A stretch of 64,000 nucleotides of DNA, from NCBI GenBank assembly GCA_003255025.1, contig QANY01008049.1, forward strand, positions 372,001 through 436,000. The letters are read 5' to 3'. The notes below the pieces were generated by a model. That model did not search any database. It worked only from the letters and a program-made list of their open reading frames with translations, and had not been told where the DNA came from. The translations under genes and the position numbers were made by a program. The DNA comes from Datisca glomerata. Its lineage: Eukaryota > Streptophyta > Magnoliopsida > Cucurbitales > Datiscaceae. Positions 11,680 through 23,777 of this stretch are shown here, piece by piece (position 1 is the stretch's first letter; each line of letters opens with the position of its first letter).

Positions 11680-12099
11680 TTGTGCATAACTACAGTGCCA
11701 CAAGGCGCTGTAGTTGCTGTGAGCTATCACAATGCCTCATGGCACTGTGTGACACGACACTACTATAGCGCCGTGTGGCATTGCAGTATTGCACCTCCGC
11801 TACTTCAGTGCCGTGTGGCATTGCAATAGTTTATGCCAACATTTGATTTTTAATCAGTGATTGACACGTAGCAATTACTGTGAATTAAATATTTATTTTA
11901 AATCAGATAAATATCCAGATATCAGTTAATTTAAAATTAACATATTTTATTATCCTCATCAACTAACTTATCTATTAGTTCACAAATAATAAATTTAGTT
12001 GATTCAAATTAGTATCTAATAGTAATTTATAATTATCTGATTTCATAAATTAGATATTATGTTTCACTTATCGATAATTAAAAATCAATCTATTTAATT

Positions 12100-12120
12100 A
12101 ATTATATATATATATATATG
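12100..12120. repeat. Short (TA)n microsatellite
   Basis: About nine TA units in AT-rich DNA of LTR A. Confidence 0.8.
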
Positions 12121-13259
12121 TAATTTCAAAAATTTATATATAAATAATTTAATTAATTAATTAATCATACATAATTATCTCATAATTACGTATTTGCCCA
12201 AGAATAAAAATTCTTTTTGCAAGCCAGCTTTTTCTCATGTTTTGAAATATTCACACCCTAGACTACATAGTACAGAGGTGACTTGGGGACTATTGACCTA
12301 TAATCTTATTTATTAATTTCATTATGACTTCACTATAAATATAGAATTGCACTCTTAGAGATTATAGAATGTATTTACAGAGTATTCTCGTATAGTCCAT
12401 TGATATAATCATTTCACGTAGTTATGTCCTCCAATTATTGGTTCGTAAATTAGAGATGGTCAAAATTATTATTTTACACTTCTAATTATCTCTTGATCCT
12501 TAAGTATCATTAATTCACTAGTGAATGACTAATTTATAATCGTATTATAAATTTAAGCTCAATACTCATTCAATTTCAGAACTAACACTTAAGGGTTCCA
12601 ATATACGAACTGTTAGGAAAGTTTAGAATCCAAATATTGTTCCCAGTCATCCATATCACTGAATCTCCAAAACAAAAGTCACTAGCCTATTTTACAAATA
12701 ACTTTAACGAATGTATCAAAAAAATTCAGTAGACATTTATAGGAGTCCATGACTACTCAGAATTCAGACTGATCTACATATAATCATCAGATTGATGTGT
12801 ATTAAATTTTTATGATAAACGATACGTTAATAAAGATATTAATTTAAATTGGTCATGTCATAATAATTTTATTATATAAAGTACATTCACTAAGATATCT
12901 ATCGATATCAATGATAAAGATCTAGATCACATGCATTCATAATGTTTAGTGAACCGTACTACTAATGATTCATTAAAGATTCTATACTTTAATATGTTAC
13001 TGACTTTTTTATTCATTATCAATGATCTTAATCATCTCGTACTAATACAAAATCATAGTCTCATTTATGAATATAGAATTTTCAGATATTTACATAAATT
13101 ACTCAACAATAATTTAAAAGAATAATTATTAAAAAAATTTAATTCCATTAAATTTCATATTAAAATGTCAATACACATGCTTTGAAAACATAACCCCCGA
13201 CAATCTTCCACTTTCCCTAGCAGCAAATGTGGCATCTCTCTCAACCCTATGTTTCGCAC

Positions 13260-14610
13260 ATGACCCTCAAACAACTTGGTAGAAAGTGTCTTGGTAAATG
13301 AGTTTGCTGAGTTCTGATCCAACCTTATCTTCAAAATAGTTAGATCACCTCGGTCTATGACCCAGATGTCGACTTTCGGCTATCCTTATGTGATTCCTAA
13401 TCAGTATATCCAATGCGATTCAAGTCTCCTCCTAAATAAATAAGCATAAAGTTTCTCGTTCTCCTGAGCTACTTGAGAATGTGCTTTATTGTAATCTAAT
13501 GTTCTAAACCATGATTTGATTGATAATGACTGACAATTCTCACTGCGTAACAGATGTTTAGTCTTGTACATAACATGACATACTTAAGACTACCAACAAC
13601 TGAAGTATAAGGAACCTTTCTCATATTATTTTCATCCTGAGATGTCTTAGGACATTACTCCTTGGAGAGGAAAATTTCATGCCTGCTCGGTAGTTGACCT
13701 TTCTTGAAATTCTCCATAGAGAGTCTCTCGAGCACCTTATCAATATAAGATGTCTAGAAAATGCCAAGAGCTTGTTCCTTTTATCCCTTAAAATTTGGAT
13801 GCCTAGAACATAGCTCACATCTCCCAAATCTTTCATTTAAAATTTCTTAGCTAATCACTTATTTACCTTTGATGAAATTTCTACATCATTCTCAATGAGT
13901 TGAATATCACCAACATAAAAAACTAAGAAAATCACTATATTGTATTTGATATATTTATAAACACAAGCTTCGTTAACATTTTATTCAAAGCCATATGATT
14001 ATATAATATCATTAAATGTAAGATTATAATATCTAGGATACTTGTTTTAATCTATAAATAGATTTAAGCAACTCATATATTTTCTGATTTTGCCCTCTTT
14101 TTACGAACCCTTCTAGTTGCATGATATATATGTTTTCTTCATGAGACCCATCATAAAAGCTGTCTTGACATTCATTTTCCATATTTCATAGTCCAAACTA
14201 GCGGCAATGGATAAAAGGATGCGAATGGATTTTAGCATGACAATAAGAGATAATGTCTTTTCATAATCGACTCCTTCCATTTTTGTATAGCCCCTGGCAA
14301 CCAGCTATGTCTTGAAAGTCCATACTCTCCCATCTGCACATCTTTTTCTTGAGAATCCATTTACATCCAATGGCCCTGACATCTTCAGGTGGATCTACAA
14401 GTTCTTAGACGGAATTGAAATATTGATTATATTTCCTGGTTCATGACATCTTGCTGTTTCTTCTTTTCACGATCATCCATAGCTTCTTCATAAGATAATG
14501 GATCGTCCTTATCAGTGTCAGACACCGAGACATGTGCCTCTAGTTCATAGCGAATAGGTTGTCTTACAACCGTCTCACTACGACGTTGCATCGGGGCTTC
14601 CTTAATAAGA
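13260..14610 (-). pseudogene. copia pol relic (RT to RNase H), copy A
   Basis: Minus strand, several frames: DPLSYEEAMDDREKKK near 14480 (start of the RT domain region), PLVWTMKYGKW-like and WVS.RKHIYHAT near 14100-14220, MKDLGDVSYVLGIQILRDKR at 13836-13780, VPYTSVVGSLKYVMLCTRLN near 13580, GLEH.ITIKHILKYL then DSRKSTSGS near 13360-13520. This is the typical Tork/SIRE-like copia wording. The YVDD region is not clean. Upstream (above 14610) the element is cut off. Downstream it runs into a purine tract and LTR A, so both belong to one element. Confidence 0.85.
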
Positions 14611-15540
14611 ACTGTGGTTTTTTTATTTGTCGTTTATGTTGGAATATATCCATAAAGCAGTGTGTAATAATTACTTATTTGTATTTAGTTATTTCTCATA
14701 CATTATTATTGTTGAATTTTTATGAATAAATTGAAAGTTAATTTTAAATTAAAGTGTGTTTATTAATTACTCAAGTCCTAAAACTTTCATCAACAAACGA
14801 AAAATGAAAACAGAATCGTATTCTGACGAACTCTTCTGAAAAAGTTCAGAACGATATTCGCAGTACATCAACCTCTGAAAATTAGTTCCATGATTTTCTC
14901 ATGTTTGTAGCTGAATTGATCAAAGAACCCTAACCCATGATGTGTTTCTTCATTGTAATTGATTTCCCTTTCTGGTGAAGAAAATCGATTTCCTTGTTTG
15001 AGAATCCCGTTTTATAAAAAAATCCTTCTACTTTATAATCGTACCAGGTTATGCAATAGGAAATCTACATAGTAAAACGACTCTACAGTACGGCCCATGT
15101 CATCGTTTAGGAAGGAAAATGAATCCCCACAATGCGCAAGCAGACTTGTTTGTAGAGCAAGATATGGGCCTGAACTTTAAGCGTTCAAGTTTTAAGTAGG
15201 AAGCTGCAAGAATGACACTGTTATAATAAAGGATGAACTAAACCTTTTTGGGTCATCTATGTAGTTAAATACCAATCATATTTATTAATAAATAAAACCA
15301 GTGATTCACACTTAAAAAGTTAATTATTGTATTGTCCCTTGAAAATTTGCGAGGACACATGTTTTCAAAGAAAAACACCACGTGGCATCATTCACGATGC
15401 AATAATTGTGAATGTGCATGACAATTTATTTAAGAATATATATATATATTTATTTAATAAATGCATTGACGTGAAATAGTATATACCACTGTACACTACA
15501 TTAATGTTCACTGTGCAATTCAGAGTGCACGTCAAAGCAT

Positions 15541-15672
15541 AATGTACTTATTTTTATTGATTTTTTAAATTAAGAAAAAGAATTGTGCACGTAGAGTCGA
15601 CAACAAAATCATCAGTGCACAATGTACTTAGTTTTAATATTTTTTTAAATTAAGAAAAAGAATTTTGCACAT
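15541..15672. repeat. 80-bp period tandem duplication
   Basis: AATGTACTTA...TTTTTTAAATTAAGAAAAAGAATT appears at 15541 and again at 15621, followed in both copies by TGCACRT. Two copies only. Confidence 0.8.
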
Positions 15673-15723
15673 CAAGAAATATAATGTGTTTAGTTTATGT
15701 AAGGACTAATTTAGTTGAAAAAA

Positions 15724-15817
15724 CTAATTTAATCATGCCACATACTAATTTAATTGCAAAAACTCACTTGATCGAAAAAGCTAATTTAATCATGATACAT
15801 ACTAATTTAATTGCATC
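15724..15817. repeat. 57-bp period tandem duplication
   Basis: CTAATTTAATCATG, then CATACTAATTTAATTGCA, occurs at 15724 and again at 15781. Confidence 0.8.
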
Positions 15818-15947
15818 TGGTAAACGCACTCACTTAATGTACACAATGTAACTATTTTTGTAAAATGTAACCCCTCTTTCGATAGGTACATTGATAGTAG
15901 TAAATTTCTTTACAATACAATAAAGTAATTGTGTATAACCTCTATTT

Positions 15948-15953
<6 letters not shown>

Positions 15954-15988
<35 letters not shown>
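15954..15988. repeat. (TA)n microsatellite
   Basis: About 16 TA/CA units in a row, uninterrupted over the last 26 bases. Confidence 0.9.
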
Positions 15989-15990
<2 letters not shown>

Positions 15991-16229
15991 CAAGACATTT
16001 AAATAGGATATTATTTACTTGTAATTAATTCATTCAATTAAAGTCCATGATGAGTATATAATTGCGTAACATTGCAAGTACTACGTCCAAAGCTTGAATA
16101 ATTCATTGGGAGAGTAAGAAAAGTATAGACATTGAGTAAATAAATTATCAATAACACATAACTAATTTATTTACAGGAACAAAACAGAAAGTCACAATTC
16201 CTTTATAGACCATATTATTTTCAAAACTT

Positions 16230-16790
16230 TCAGCCTTCAATGAAACGGCGCCGAGACCACTCCCCATGCTTCAACCGGACCATATGTGCTACAATCAAAC
16301 GCTTCATGATTCCCAATTGCTCCATATACTCATCTTGGCACACTTTTTCAATAGATTAAAATAAAAAAAAATTATCAAGTCAACGTCTTAGCGACTGTAA
16401 TAAGGTTCTCTTCCTTAATTGAGTCATATCTATAAGTAAAAAATCTAGTGAGTTTTATTCTTTTAAACTTCATAAATATTAGAAATGATGCAAATTTATT
16501 GATCATAATAAACAAATATTGCTCTATCCTATTGAAGATACATCAATAAGGATTAAATTCATCTTGCTCAGCCTCCTACAAAACTGAAACTAATCTAAGC
16601 AAGTTGTAATCAACTGACACCAACTTTAACTCCACTAAGAAAATTGAAAACCCGCCTCAGATTTCCTCTAGATGGTCAAGCATTTATTGCATATTTGCAA
16701 ATGCATACAAGTCTTTGCCTTATTTTTCATTTAGTAATGCTTGTCTCATTGAAGTAAATAATTAGTTATTAGAACACACAACTAATGTGA
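16230..16790 (-). pseudogene. Unrecognised decayed gene fragment (two exon-like pieces)
   Basis: The minus strand at 16349-16230 is a clean 39-codon frame ending in TGA (starts EKVCQDEYMEQ, ends RRRFIEG), preceded by a T-rich intron-like stretch. A second exon-like piece at about 16640-16780 reads QALLNEK, then GKDLYAFANMQ and MLDHLEEI, with internal stops. The GC content of the first piece is higher than its surroundings. I do not recognise the family. It may be a decayed host gene or a fragment captured by a transposon. Confidence 0.3.
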
Positions 16791-17559
16791 ACAATAAATA
16801 ATGGAAAATTTAGGATAGTACTGTACTAAATCTATCGGATAGGCAGTACTGTATTGTATTGAATTAAATAGTGCAGTTCAATGTTTGGATCTATGTCGGT
16901 TAAAAAACTAAACTACTTGTACGTTGTTGGTACATGATAGTACTAGATTATAAAATTATCTTTCATCATTTATTCTTGAAGCTACATGTTATTTTACATT
17001 TCTGATTACAAACAAAAATATTTCATATTTTCAAGTAGACATTACATTCCATTATTAAAAAAAATTCAAATTATATAAAGAACAACATTAATAGTTACAT
17101 TCAATTATTAAATAAAATATGAATATTATATAAATATGTGAAAAAAGAGCCTATCAAAGGAACATTCCTTTTGGAGCTTTAGTCCGACCGAACCTCATTT
17201 AATACGGAACCTCCAAGAATAAGCCTTAGAACCCCTTTATGTATAGGAACCCACAAAACATTAACGTGAAAACCTTAATAACCAATTCGGCAACAACCCC
17301 TAAGAAATGCTAGAAAAACATATTTTTTAGATAAATAATCAAGAAGTAGAATAAAGAAAATTTGTTTCTGAATTCCAGTTTTGAAACACTCCACATCTTT
17401 ATAAATACACCATCCCTAGTTGACAATATCATTAGAGTCATCATCTAGGAACCGTTTCTTCTCAAACTTAAACATCCAGCCTCTAGACTTAAAGGAGCCC
17501 ACAAAATGAGGCACCATTTTATTGTGATCAAAGCCTAAATTTTATTTTGAGGACCATAA
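16791..17559. other. Non-coding, probable decayed LINE 3' region in part
   Basis: No recognisable frame. The part above about 17150 may be the degraded continuation of LINE ORF2 (-). Confidence 0.3.
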
Positions 17560-18175
17560 GCCTTAGCGTTTGGGAAAAGTTCTAAGGCTTTAGAATTGAA
17601 GAAAACCCTATCTAACTTTTCCTGTATGAGGCCATTAGCATCCCTGCCATCACTCTAAGTGTAGAAGCATCCTCTTTCAACTCAAGGTCTTCACAAGCAT
17701 TTATAAAGTTCCTAAATGTTTTGGCTTTTGAAAAATTGAACCTTTTGCTACCAAGTTTATAATGATTGTTGAGCATCTCATTAAAGTCACCCATAATGGT
17801 CCAAGAAGAGTTATTAGAAAGCTTAGAGCCAGTAATTCTGTTTAAATTCAGCCCATCTCTCAACCTTGTTTCTACCCCCTAGACAAATGTAACTCTACCC
17901 AACTACTTAGAAGAGCAATCAACTGAATTTGGAGTATCATATAAGCTCAAAACATTGATATTACAATTCCATAGTAAAAGATATGCCTCTAGAAAGGTCT
18001 ATAGGTTCCACCCTATGGGAAAAAAAATCAAATTTTAAAACTCTACCAAGTCTACCTACTTTCTTAGACTTCATCTTAGTTTCTAGTAAGCAAACAAGAC
18101 TTGACTTATACAACTTAATGGCATCCTTTAGAACAAGCATTGTTAAGGAAGGACCCAGACCTTGACAATTCTAAC
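17560..18175 (-). pseudogene. LINE (L1-type) ORF2, endonuclease domain relic
   Basis: The minus strand from about 18175 starts with a SWNCQGLG-like N-terminus in mixed frames (MKLS, then GLG), then LLETKMKSKKV near 18070. GILLLWN follows near 17960, and a readable block at 17863-17612 contains WTIMGDFNEMLNN, the DFN motif of the APE-type endonuclease of plant L1 elements. The frame is broken by stops, and the RT domain is absent, so the 3' part of the element is lost or unrecognisable. Confidence 0.8.
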
Positions 18176-18179
18176 AGAA

Positions 18180-19170
18180 AGCTTCATTGATCTTTTGGTG
18201 GCCCTTAAGGGCTAGCCACCATAACCTCCTTCCCATTTATACTAGTAACATTTCATTCCTCATTCAATCTCTTCTCAGTTTTTAGCTTCTTAATCTCCTA
18301 ACCAACTTGAGATTGAATTACAATACACTTTTGTTCTAGGTCTCCCTTTTTATTGCTCTGCTTCTTAACACCAGTGCATTGGGCTATATAACTTTCATTT
18401 CTAATTGATCCAACATTAGAAGAGTCTTCGATATTAGCAAGAAACTCAAAATTGATATCTTCATAATTTGGTTCTTTAAAAGAATCGTTCAGCATAATTT
18501 CTTTACATAAATGACATTTTCTCAACTCAGAGCTTCTCCTAATAGAATAGTCTCCACTTCCATTATCAGACCCTTTATGGTTAAAGAAGTTAGTCGAGAT
18601 GAAGGCTTCCTTTACATAAAGAGGGTCTTGAGATAAGCCTCACTTTTTAGCCATCCTCCATAGAGATTTTGCTTTGATTCTTTTACTTCCATACGCGTTC
18701 TAATTTCATGATTAAATCTACCACATTTGAAACAAATTTGAGCCAACCTCTCAAATTTCAGCTATATCCATATTGAGGCTCTATTTTTCCTTTTGATCAC
18801 AAGCCTGGTTTTAGGGGTAAATCTTGGATTTGCATCCAAATTGGGCGGCGATCAAAAAATTATCTCGGACAGTTGAAAGCCATCCTCGTACCTTTGGAGA
18901 ATTAGAATGACCCTATTAAAGCTCAATGGTCCCTTAGAAAAAACTCTCCATATTCTTTTGATCATCAAACTGGAAAAGAAAAATACTTTTTTTCCAGAAT
19001 CTTGACATCAAGACCAAACTCTAGGTTCCATTTTCATCTTAAAATAAAAGACATAGCAGCAGTATTGATGATATTATAATAAATCTTCCTTACAAGCCAT
19101 AAACTCACCTTACTCTCCGCTTGAGGTAAGAAGACATCTAAATCAAGGATAAAAACCTCTTCCATAATTG
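18180..19170 (-). pseudogene. LINE ORF1 relic (DUF4283 + CCHC zinc knuckle)
   Basis: A plausible ATG lies at about 19166 (MEEVFILDLDVFLP). Further down are RIWRVFSKGPLSFNRVILILQRYEDGFQLSEI-like words of the DUF4283 domain (18860-18960) and a knuckle ICFKCGRFNHE near 18720-18750 (C-x2-C...H, final Cys lost). An acidic tail follows at 18525-18298. DUF4283 plus this knuckle directly upstream of an APE endonuclease is the ORF1-ORF2 layout of plant L1 LINEs. Confidence 0.75.
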
Positions 19171-22168
19171 CGAATAAAAACCAGGGAGCCAAGCTAGAAA
19201 GAAAAGAGAAACTGGGAAACCATAATGAAATAGAAAAGAATGAGAGGGTCTAACCTTTTATAGTTAGATTAGTTCTAACAACTTCAAACAGACTCACCAA
19301 CCCAGAGAGAGGGGGAGTTGAAAGATGTGAAAGCTTGAAACATTAAAGATGAAAATAAATGTCGAGCGTGATAACGTAGTATGAAGACGTAAGACAAAAG
19401 CGTGGAGAAGAGACAACGTGTTAGCCAAAAGGCTAATCAGAGGGAACATGACCTCCTTTACGTGACACGTGTCTATGGTACACGCGATTCTACATGAGAA
19501 TGCATGAGGCTTGAAATCCCGAGCATCTTCTTGAAATCTCGAGCATCAATAAGTATCAAAAAGGAATTATAGATAAACCTACTATGTAACTGCCAGACCT
19601 CATTATAAAACTTAAGCTTTTAAACTCAAGTGAAAAAGTAAAAAATTGAAAAAAAAATATTTTTAATGCAGTCTAGGGTCATGACCTGTCTAGATCGAAC
19701 AAATGACACACTGATGTTGAGCTGCATCTTTCATTCCAAAGGCAAAATATACCGGAATGGACATGATTGACTTTGATACAAAGAATTTAGGACTAACTAC
19801 AAAAGTGGCCAAAGATTAATTAGAAATATTGGCTGCTGCACATATATTTATTTACTTGTATTATATATTTTATATACTAATGTTTGATTGGTTACTTAGT
19901 TTACTTTATTGTCAACTTTTCATTTTGAGTTGATTAATAGTTAACTGATTTTATTATTTTGTATAATGTATTCACTTCGGGTGCAGACACTTGGTTTCAA
20001 ATGTTGCATGCATAGCGTATATATATATTAATCAGTAGTAAAAAAAGACTACTTCCTCAGAAAACGGAGGATAATTTCACAGAATTTTCGGCAATTTTTG
20101 TGAGTTTTAAAAACGTTGGACCATTTTTTAAACTACTCAGCACCCTAATGGTCTAGATGTGGAGAATTAACTATACTGTTAACACATTATTTCAATGACC
20201 AACAAAGTTTAACCATAAGCTTGATCAGGGTCAGACTCAATCCTTAACATGGGAGGTCGAGTATTTCACTGAAATTGTAATGCCATATTAAAACAAACTA
20301 GGAAATACACACGTTGCGATGCACGTGTATTTGAATATATTATATTTGTAGCTATGATTATTACTAATAATCTTGTATGTTAATGTGAATTAAAAGGATA
20401 TGCAAAAAGATATGCATTTATCCCCATACTATTTTTTCTAATTTATGTAAGTAAAATCAAGACAATGCTATAATTTTATTATTTTTATTTGTTGATATAT
20501 TATTATTCAATAAAATTATAGAAAACATCATGTATTTAAAAAAGAGACTATATAGTAGAAATGTGCTGTAAAAAATTGAAAGAAAAAGTGATATTATTAA
20601 AGATAAACAATCTATTTCATATTTTATTTTAAACTTGATCTTAATTTTTTTGTTAAAAAAATTATTATTTATTTATATAATTTGTGACTATATAAAATAC
20701 TAAATATACCAATACATAATATATAAAATAACTAAAGTTTTTGAAAGTCTGTTGCAATCTAATTATATTTTGAAATACACTATTTAAAGTTTTACAGCAA
20801 TATTTGTACATGTACAAATTATAAGAAAGTTACAATTTTTTCCATAACGTTTTAAATAACATGTCACAATTCACTCAAAATTATCAAATTAAAATTAATT
20901 TTAAATTAATTTATTAAATTTTTTGTTATTCTTTCAAAGTCATTAAATAATTGAATGAATTTAAAAAGTTAATCACTACTTTCAATTTATTATAGTTCTA
21001 AAAGTAATCAATTATTTAATGTCACATGTAAATTATAAAGTTATTTTGAGCAATGTATTATTATAACAAGAGGATAAAATCATCCAATAATTGTTCTCAT
21101 ATCTTCCCCACTTTAAAATATATTATAAATTATAACATTTTATTGATAAATAGTGGTAGTACTTGTGCCTAAGAAAAAATGTTAACAATTAAAATCTGAA
21201 ACATTTCAGACCACGATACATTGTTATCATTGTGGAGATATCCCATAATACTTGACCGGAGTCTTCTTTTGTCCAATAATTTTTATTAATTTTTTTGTCA
21301 AAAAAGTCGTTAAAATCGTGAATATGAAATATGATAAAGATATATAAATGTATGTATAACAATTTAACTTCTTAGTTTCAAGTGTGTATATATGAATAAA
21401 AGAATGTTGGATTGACAAAAAAGAGAGAATTTACAACATATAATCTATCTGAATTTAACATATTAGTTCTAAATATTTAAAAACAAATTAAAATTCTCTC
21501 TCAAAATAGATTGATCTATCAAAACGTTTTGTGAGATAGATGAATCTACTTTTTTTTTCCAATTTGTTACTATATATATATTCTTATTTTCTCTCTGATT
21601 ACTTAAGGTTTAAATTCGATTTAAAAGATTAGCAAAGAAAGAAAATGAAAAATAGTAACAAAAATGTACATGTAGATGTTAGAAATCTACTGTCGATAAT
21701 GTTGTCACGTGCTACTTGAATATTTTCTAATAAACACAAGGGAGAAAAAGAACGTGAAGATATTAGCTTGACATGGGTGTGGTGCATAATCTAATACACT
21801 CTGATGCTCAAGTCAGTGAAATGAAGGAATGCTAAATTATTGAGAGTTCAAGTGTTTTGAAAGTCATACCTCATCTGAGAATTGTCCGCCTTTATATAAA
21901 TAATTCAATATGGGTGGCAGAATATGAAAATGCTTCATATTAATTAAGAAAAATGAAAAGTCTTTCACTAATTTGGGAATATGAACGAACTTCTTTATTT
22001 ATTGAATCCACAAACTAGTTTCATCTAAAAAAAGACTTTGTATCTTCTCTCTTACTTGTGATTGTTTTGATCTTGAGACACTACCGTATGTCATTCAGTA
22101 TTATTGAAGTTTTATCCTTTTTGTTAAGTATAAGTACAGGATACAACCTTTTGTTATTTCAGCCTTGT
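19171..22168. other. AT-rich intergenic DNA
   Basis: No supported gene over 3 kb. Contents are LINE 5' UTR-like DNA to about 19330, then very AT-rich sequence. A small imperfect palindrome with ACACGT/ACGTGT arms around TGCGATGC lies at about 20308-20327, a motif reminiscent of dispersed plant repeats. Confidence 0.5.
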
Positions 22169-22470
22169 GTCATAATTTGGCCTTATGTCATCTTGCCTAA
22201 GATTCAGGTAAACTATGATACTAAGTCGCCTCTTATTAGATCCGGTCGTATTTTGAGCTTACTTCGCCTTGTGTGAATCAAGGTCACAATGTGACCTTTA
22301 TGTCATATTGTATAAGACTCGGTCATAATTTGACTATATTCCATCTTGTATATGACTTTGTCAAATTTTGACCTTATTCTGTCTTGTATAAGATGTGGCC
22401 AAAATTTTGACCTTATGTTATGCCTCTACTTGGGTCAGTCATTATTTGACCTCATGTCATATTCAACTTG
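22169..22470. repeat. Degenerate 38-39-bp tandem repeat, about 8 units
   Basis: Units start near 22169, 22206, 22244, 22283, 22322, 22360, 22398 and 22437, each built on GTCATAATTTGACCTTATGT followed by CATCTTGTATAAGA-type sequence. It lies in the 3' part of the Tat-type element (minus orientation). Confidence 0.8.
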
Positions 22471-22800
22471 TAATTATGTATTTTGGGCCTTTTAATGGAT
22501 GTTATATAGGATTTGGGCCGAGCAGGTCTTTATGTGAAATAAATCCCTAATATAACTTATTGACCATCACAGTTTGTCCCTAATTCTAGAGTCTGAGTTA
22601 ATACTTCAGACTATTTGAAGTATTTTGTTCAAATGATAGAAAAGTTTTTATCGTATACAAATAACCCTTAAACTTTTGACTAAGTATTTTCTCAAGGTCA
22701 GATCGTTTGTTGGCCATGTAGTTTAGTCCGTAATTTTATTATACAGTTGAGGTGGAAAATATTTCTTAGTTCCTTGGTAAAGATAAAACATAGTAGAACC

Positions 22801-23248
22801 CTATGGTCAGTCCGTAGTCGAGCCTCATGGTCAGTCCCACGGTCAGGCCATGGCCGAGCCCCATGGTCAATCCATGGCCAAGCCCCGCGGCCTATCCGTG
22901 GACGAGCACCGCGCCTGTCCGTGGTCGAGCCCCACGTCATGTCCATGGTTAAGCCCTACGATCACTTGATCTCCACGGCCAGACCGATGCCGAGCTCCAT
23001 GGATGGCCAAACCGTGGCCGAGCTTCTTGGCTAGATCTTGGCGGAATTTCTCGGCCATATCATGGTGGAGCTTCTCGGCCAGATCATGGCTGAGCTCCAT
23101 GGCTAGCTTGTGGCTAAGCTCCACCATCAGACAGTGGCTGAGTTCCATAGATAAACCGTGGCCAAGCTCCACGACAAGATTATGGCCAAGCTTCGTGGTC
23201 TGTTAGTGGCCGAGCTCCACAACCTGTCCATGGTGGGGCTCGCCGATC
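22801..23248. repeat. 24-bp minisatellite, about 18 units
   Basis: GC-rich 24-bp units around the core GTGGCCGAGCTCCATGG run for about 450 bp in otherwise AT-rich DNA. Several neighbouring units keep exactly 24 bp, a few have indels (12, 17 and 28 bp). Because 24 is a multiple of three, every frame without a stop stays open on both strands, which yields spurious octapeptide-repeat ORFs. It lies between the antisense ORF and the presumed 3' LTR of the Tat-type element. Confidence 0.92.
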
Positions 23249-23777
23249 TTCACATCAATTTGTTTTCTACCATTGATTTGTGCTTCATGTGTCATGTTTT
23301 TTGCCGTTAGATGAATTCTCAGAAACTCAAATGACATGGATAATGATCCACGTGACTTGATCCATAGTCTTTGATCCCTCATTATGTTTGTGACTGTTAA
23401 ATGAAACTATGGAGATTAAAAGGCATGGATAGTGATTCATATGCTTTTATCCATATCCATTGATTATTTCTTCATCATACACTTATGACCGTTATATTAG
23501 AGTATATATATTGAATGGATGAAGCTGTGATCCATCTGAATATAATTTCTCACTTTTGATGAGTGCCATGTGGCATGATCTTTGGTGTTGGTTCAAGACT
23601 TCACCTCTTTTTAAACTCATCTTCTTCATTTTTACTTTCACCACAACTTCAATTACTTCCTTCTCATCTTCTCCAATAACTTTTTCGGTCATTTTTTTGG
23701 GTAATTTTCTTGTGATTTTGAAGCGAGAATTTCGGTTAAGGTATTTTTGCTTTGCCTAACCACATTTTTCATTAGTC
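23249..23777. other. Spacer between minisatellite and antisense ORF
   Basis: No domain recognised. It probably serves as the 5' untranslated region of the plus-strand frame that follows. Loosely repeated CATGGATAATGATCC-like words occur near 23335-23470. Confidence 0.4.

Larger units (their letters stand above)
11013..13202 (-). repeat. Long copia LTR (copy A), about 2.2 kb
   Basis: The minus strand begins TGTCGGGGGTTATG right after a purine stretch (AAAGTGGAAGAT, minus strand) and ends TTTTCCAACA before a PBS-like sequence. Most of it aligns, inverted, with the LTR at 52621-53871, for example CATGTGTATTGACATTT, TTAAATTATTGTTGA and ATTAGTACGAGA. Copy A is about 0.9 kb longer than copy B because of sequence between roughly 11880 and 12730. 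It is flanked upstream by pol (13260-14610) and downstream by leader, an internal-LTR-internal order. It contains strong hairpins near 11656-11830. Confidence 0.75.
14639..16229. other. AT-rich non-coding DNA with short tandem repeats
   Basis: No open frame of note. It starts with TGTTGGAATATATCC directly at the truncation point of copia A, which could be an insertion boundary, but no partner repeat was found. Tandem duplications and a (TA)n run are listed separately. Confidence 0.4.

Noticed and set aside
22169..22470. Regularly spaced repeats suggesting a CRISPR array
   Set aside because: Plant nuclear context, units are head-to-tail without unique spacers, no cas genes; a tandem repeat.
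22747..23172. Long frames on both strands with octapeptide repeats (MELSHGL-type)
   Set aside because: Produced by the 24-bp minisatellite, whose period is a multiple of three.
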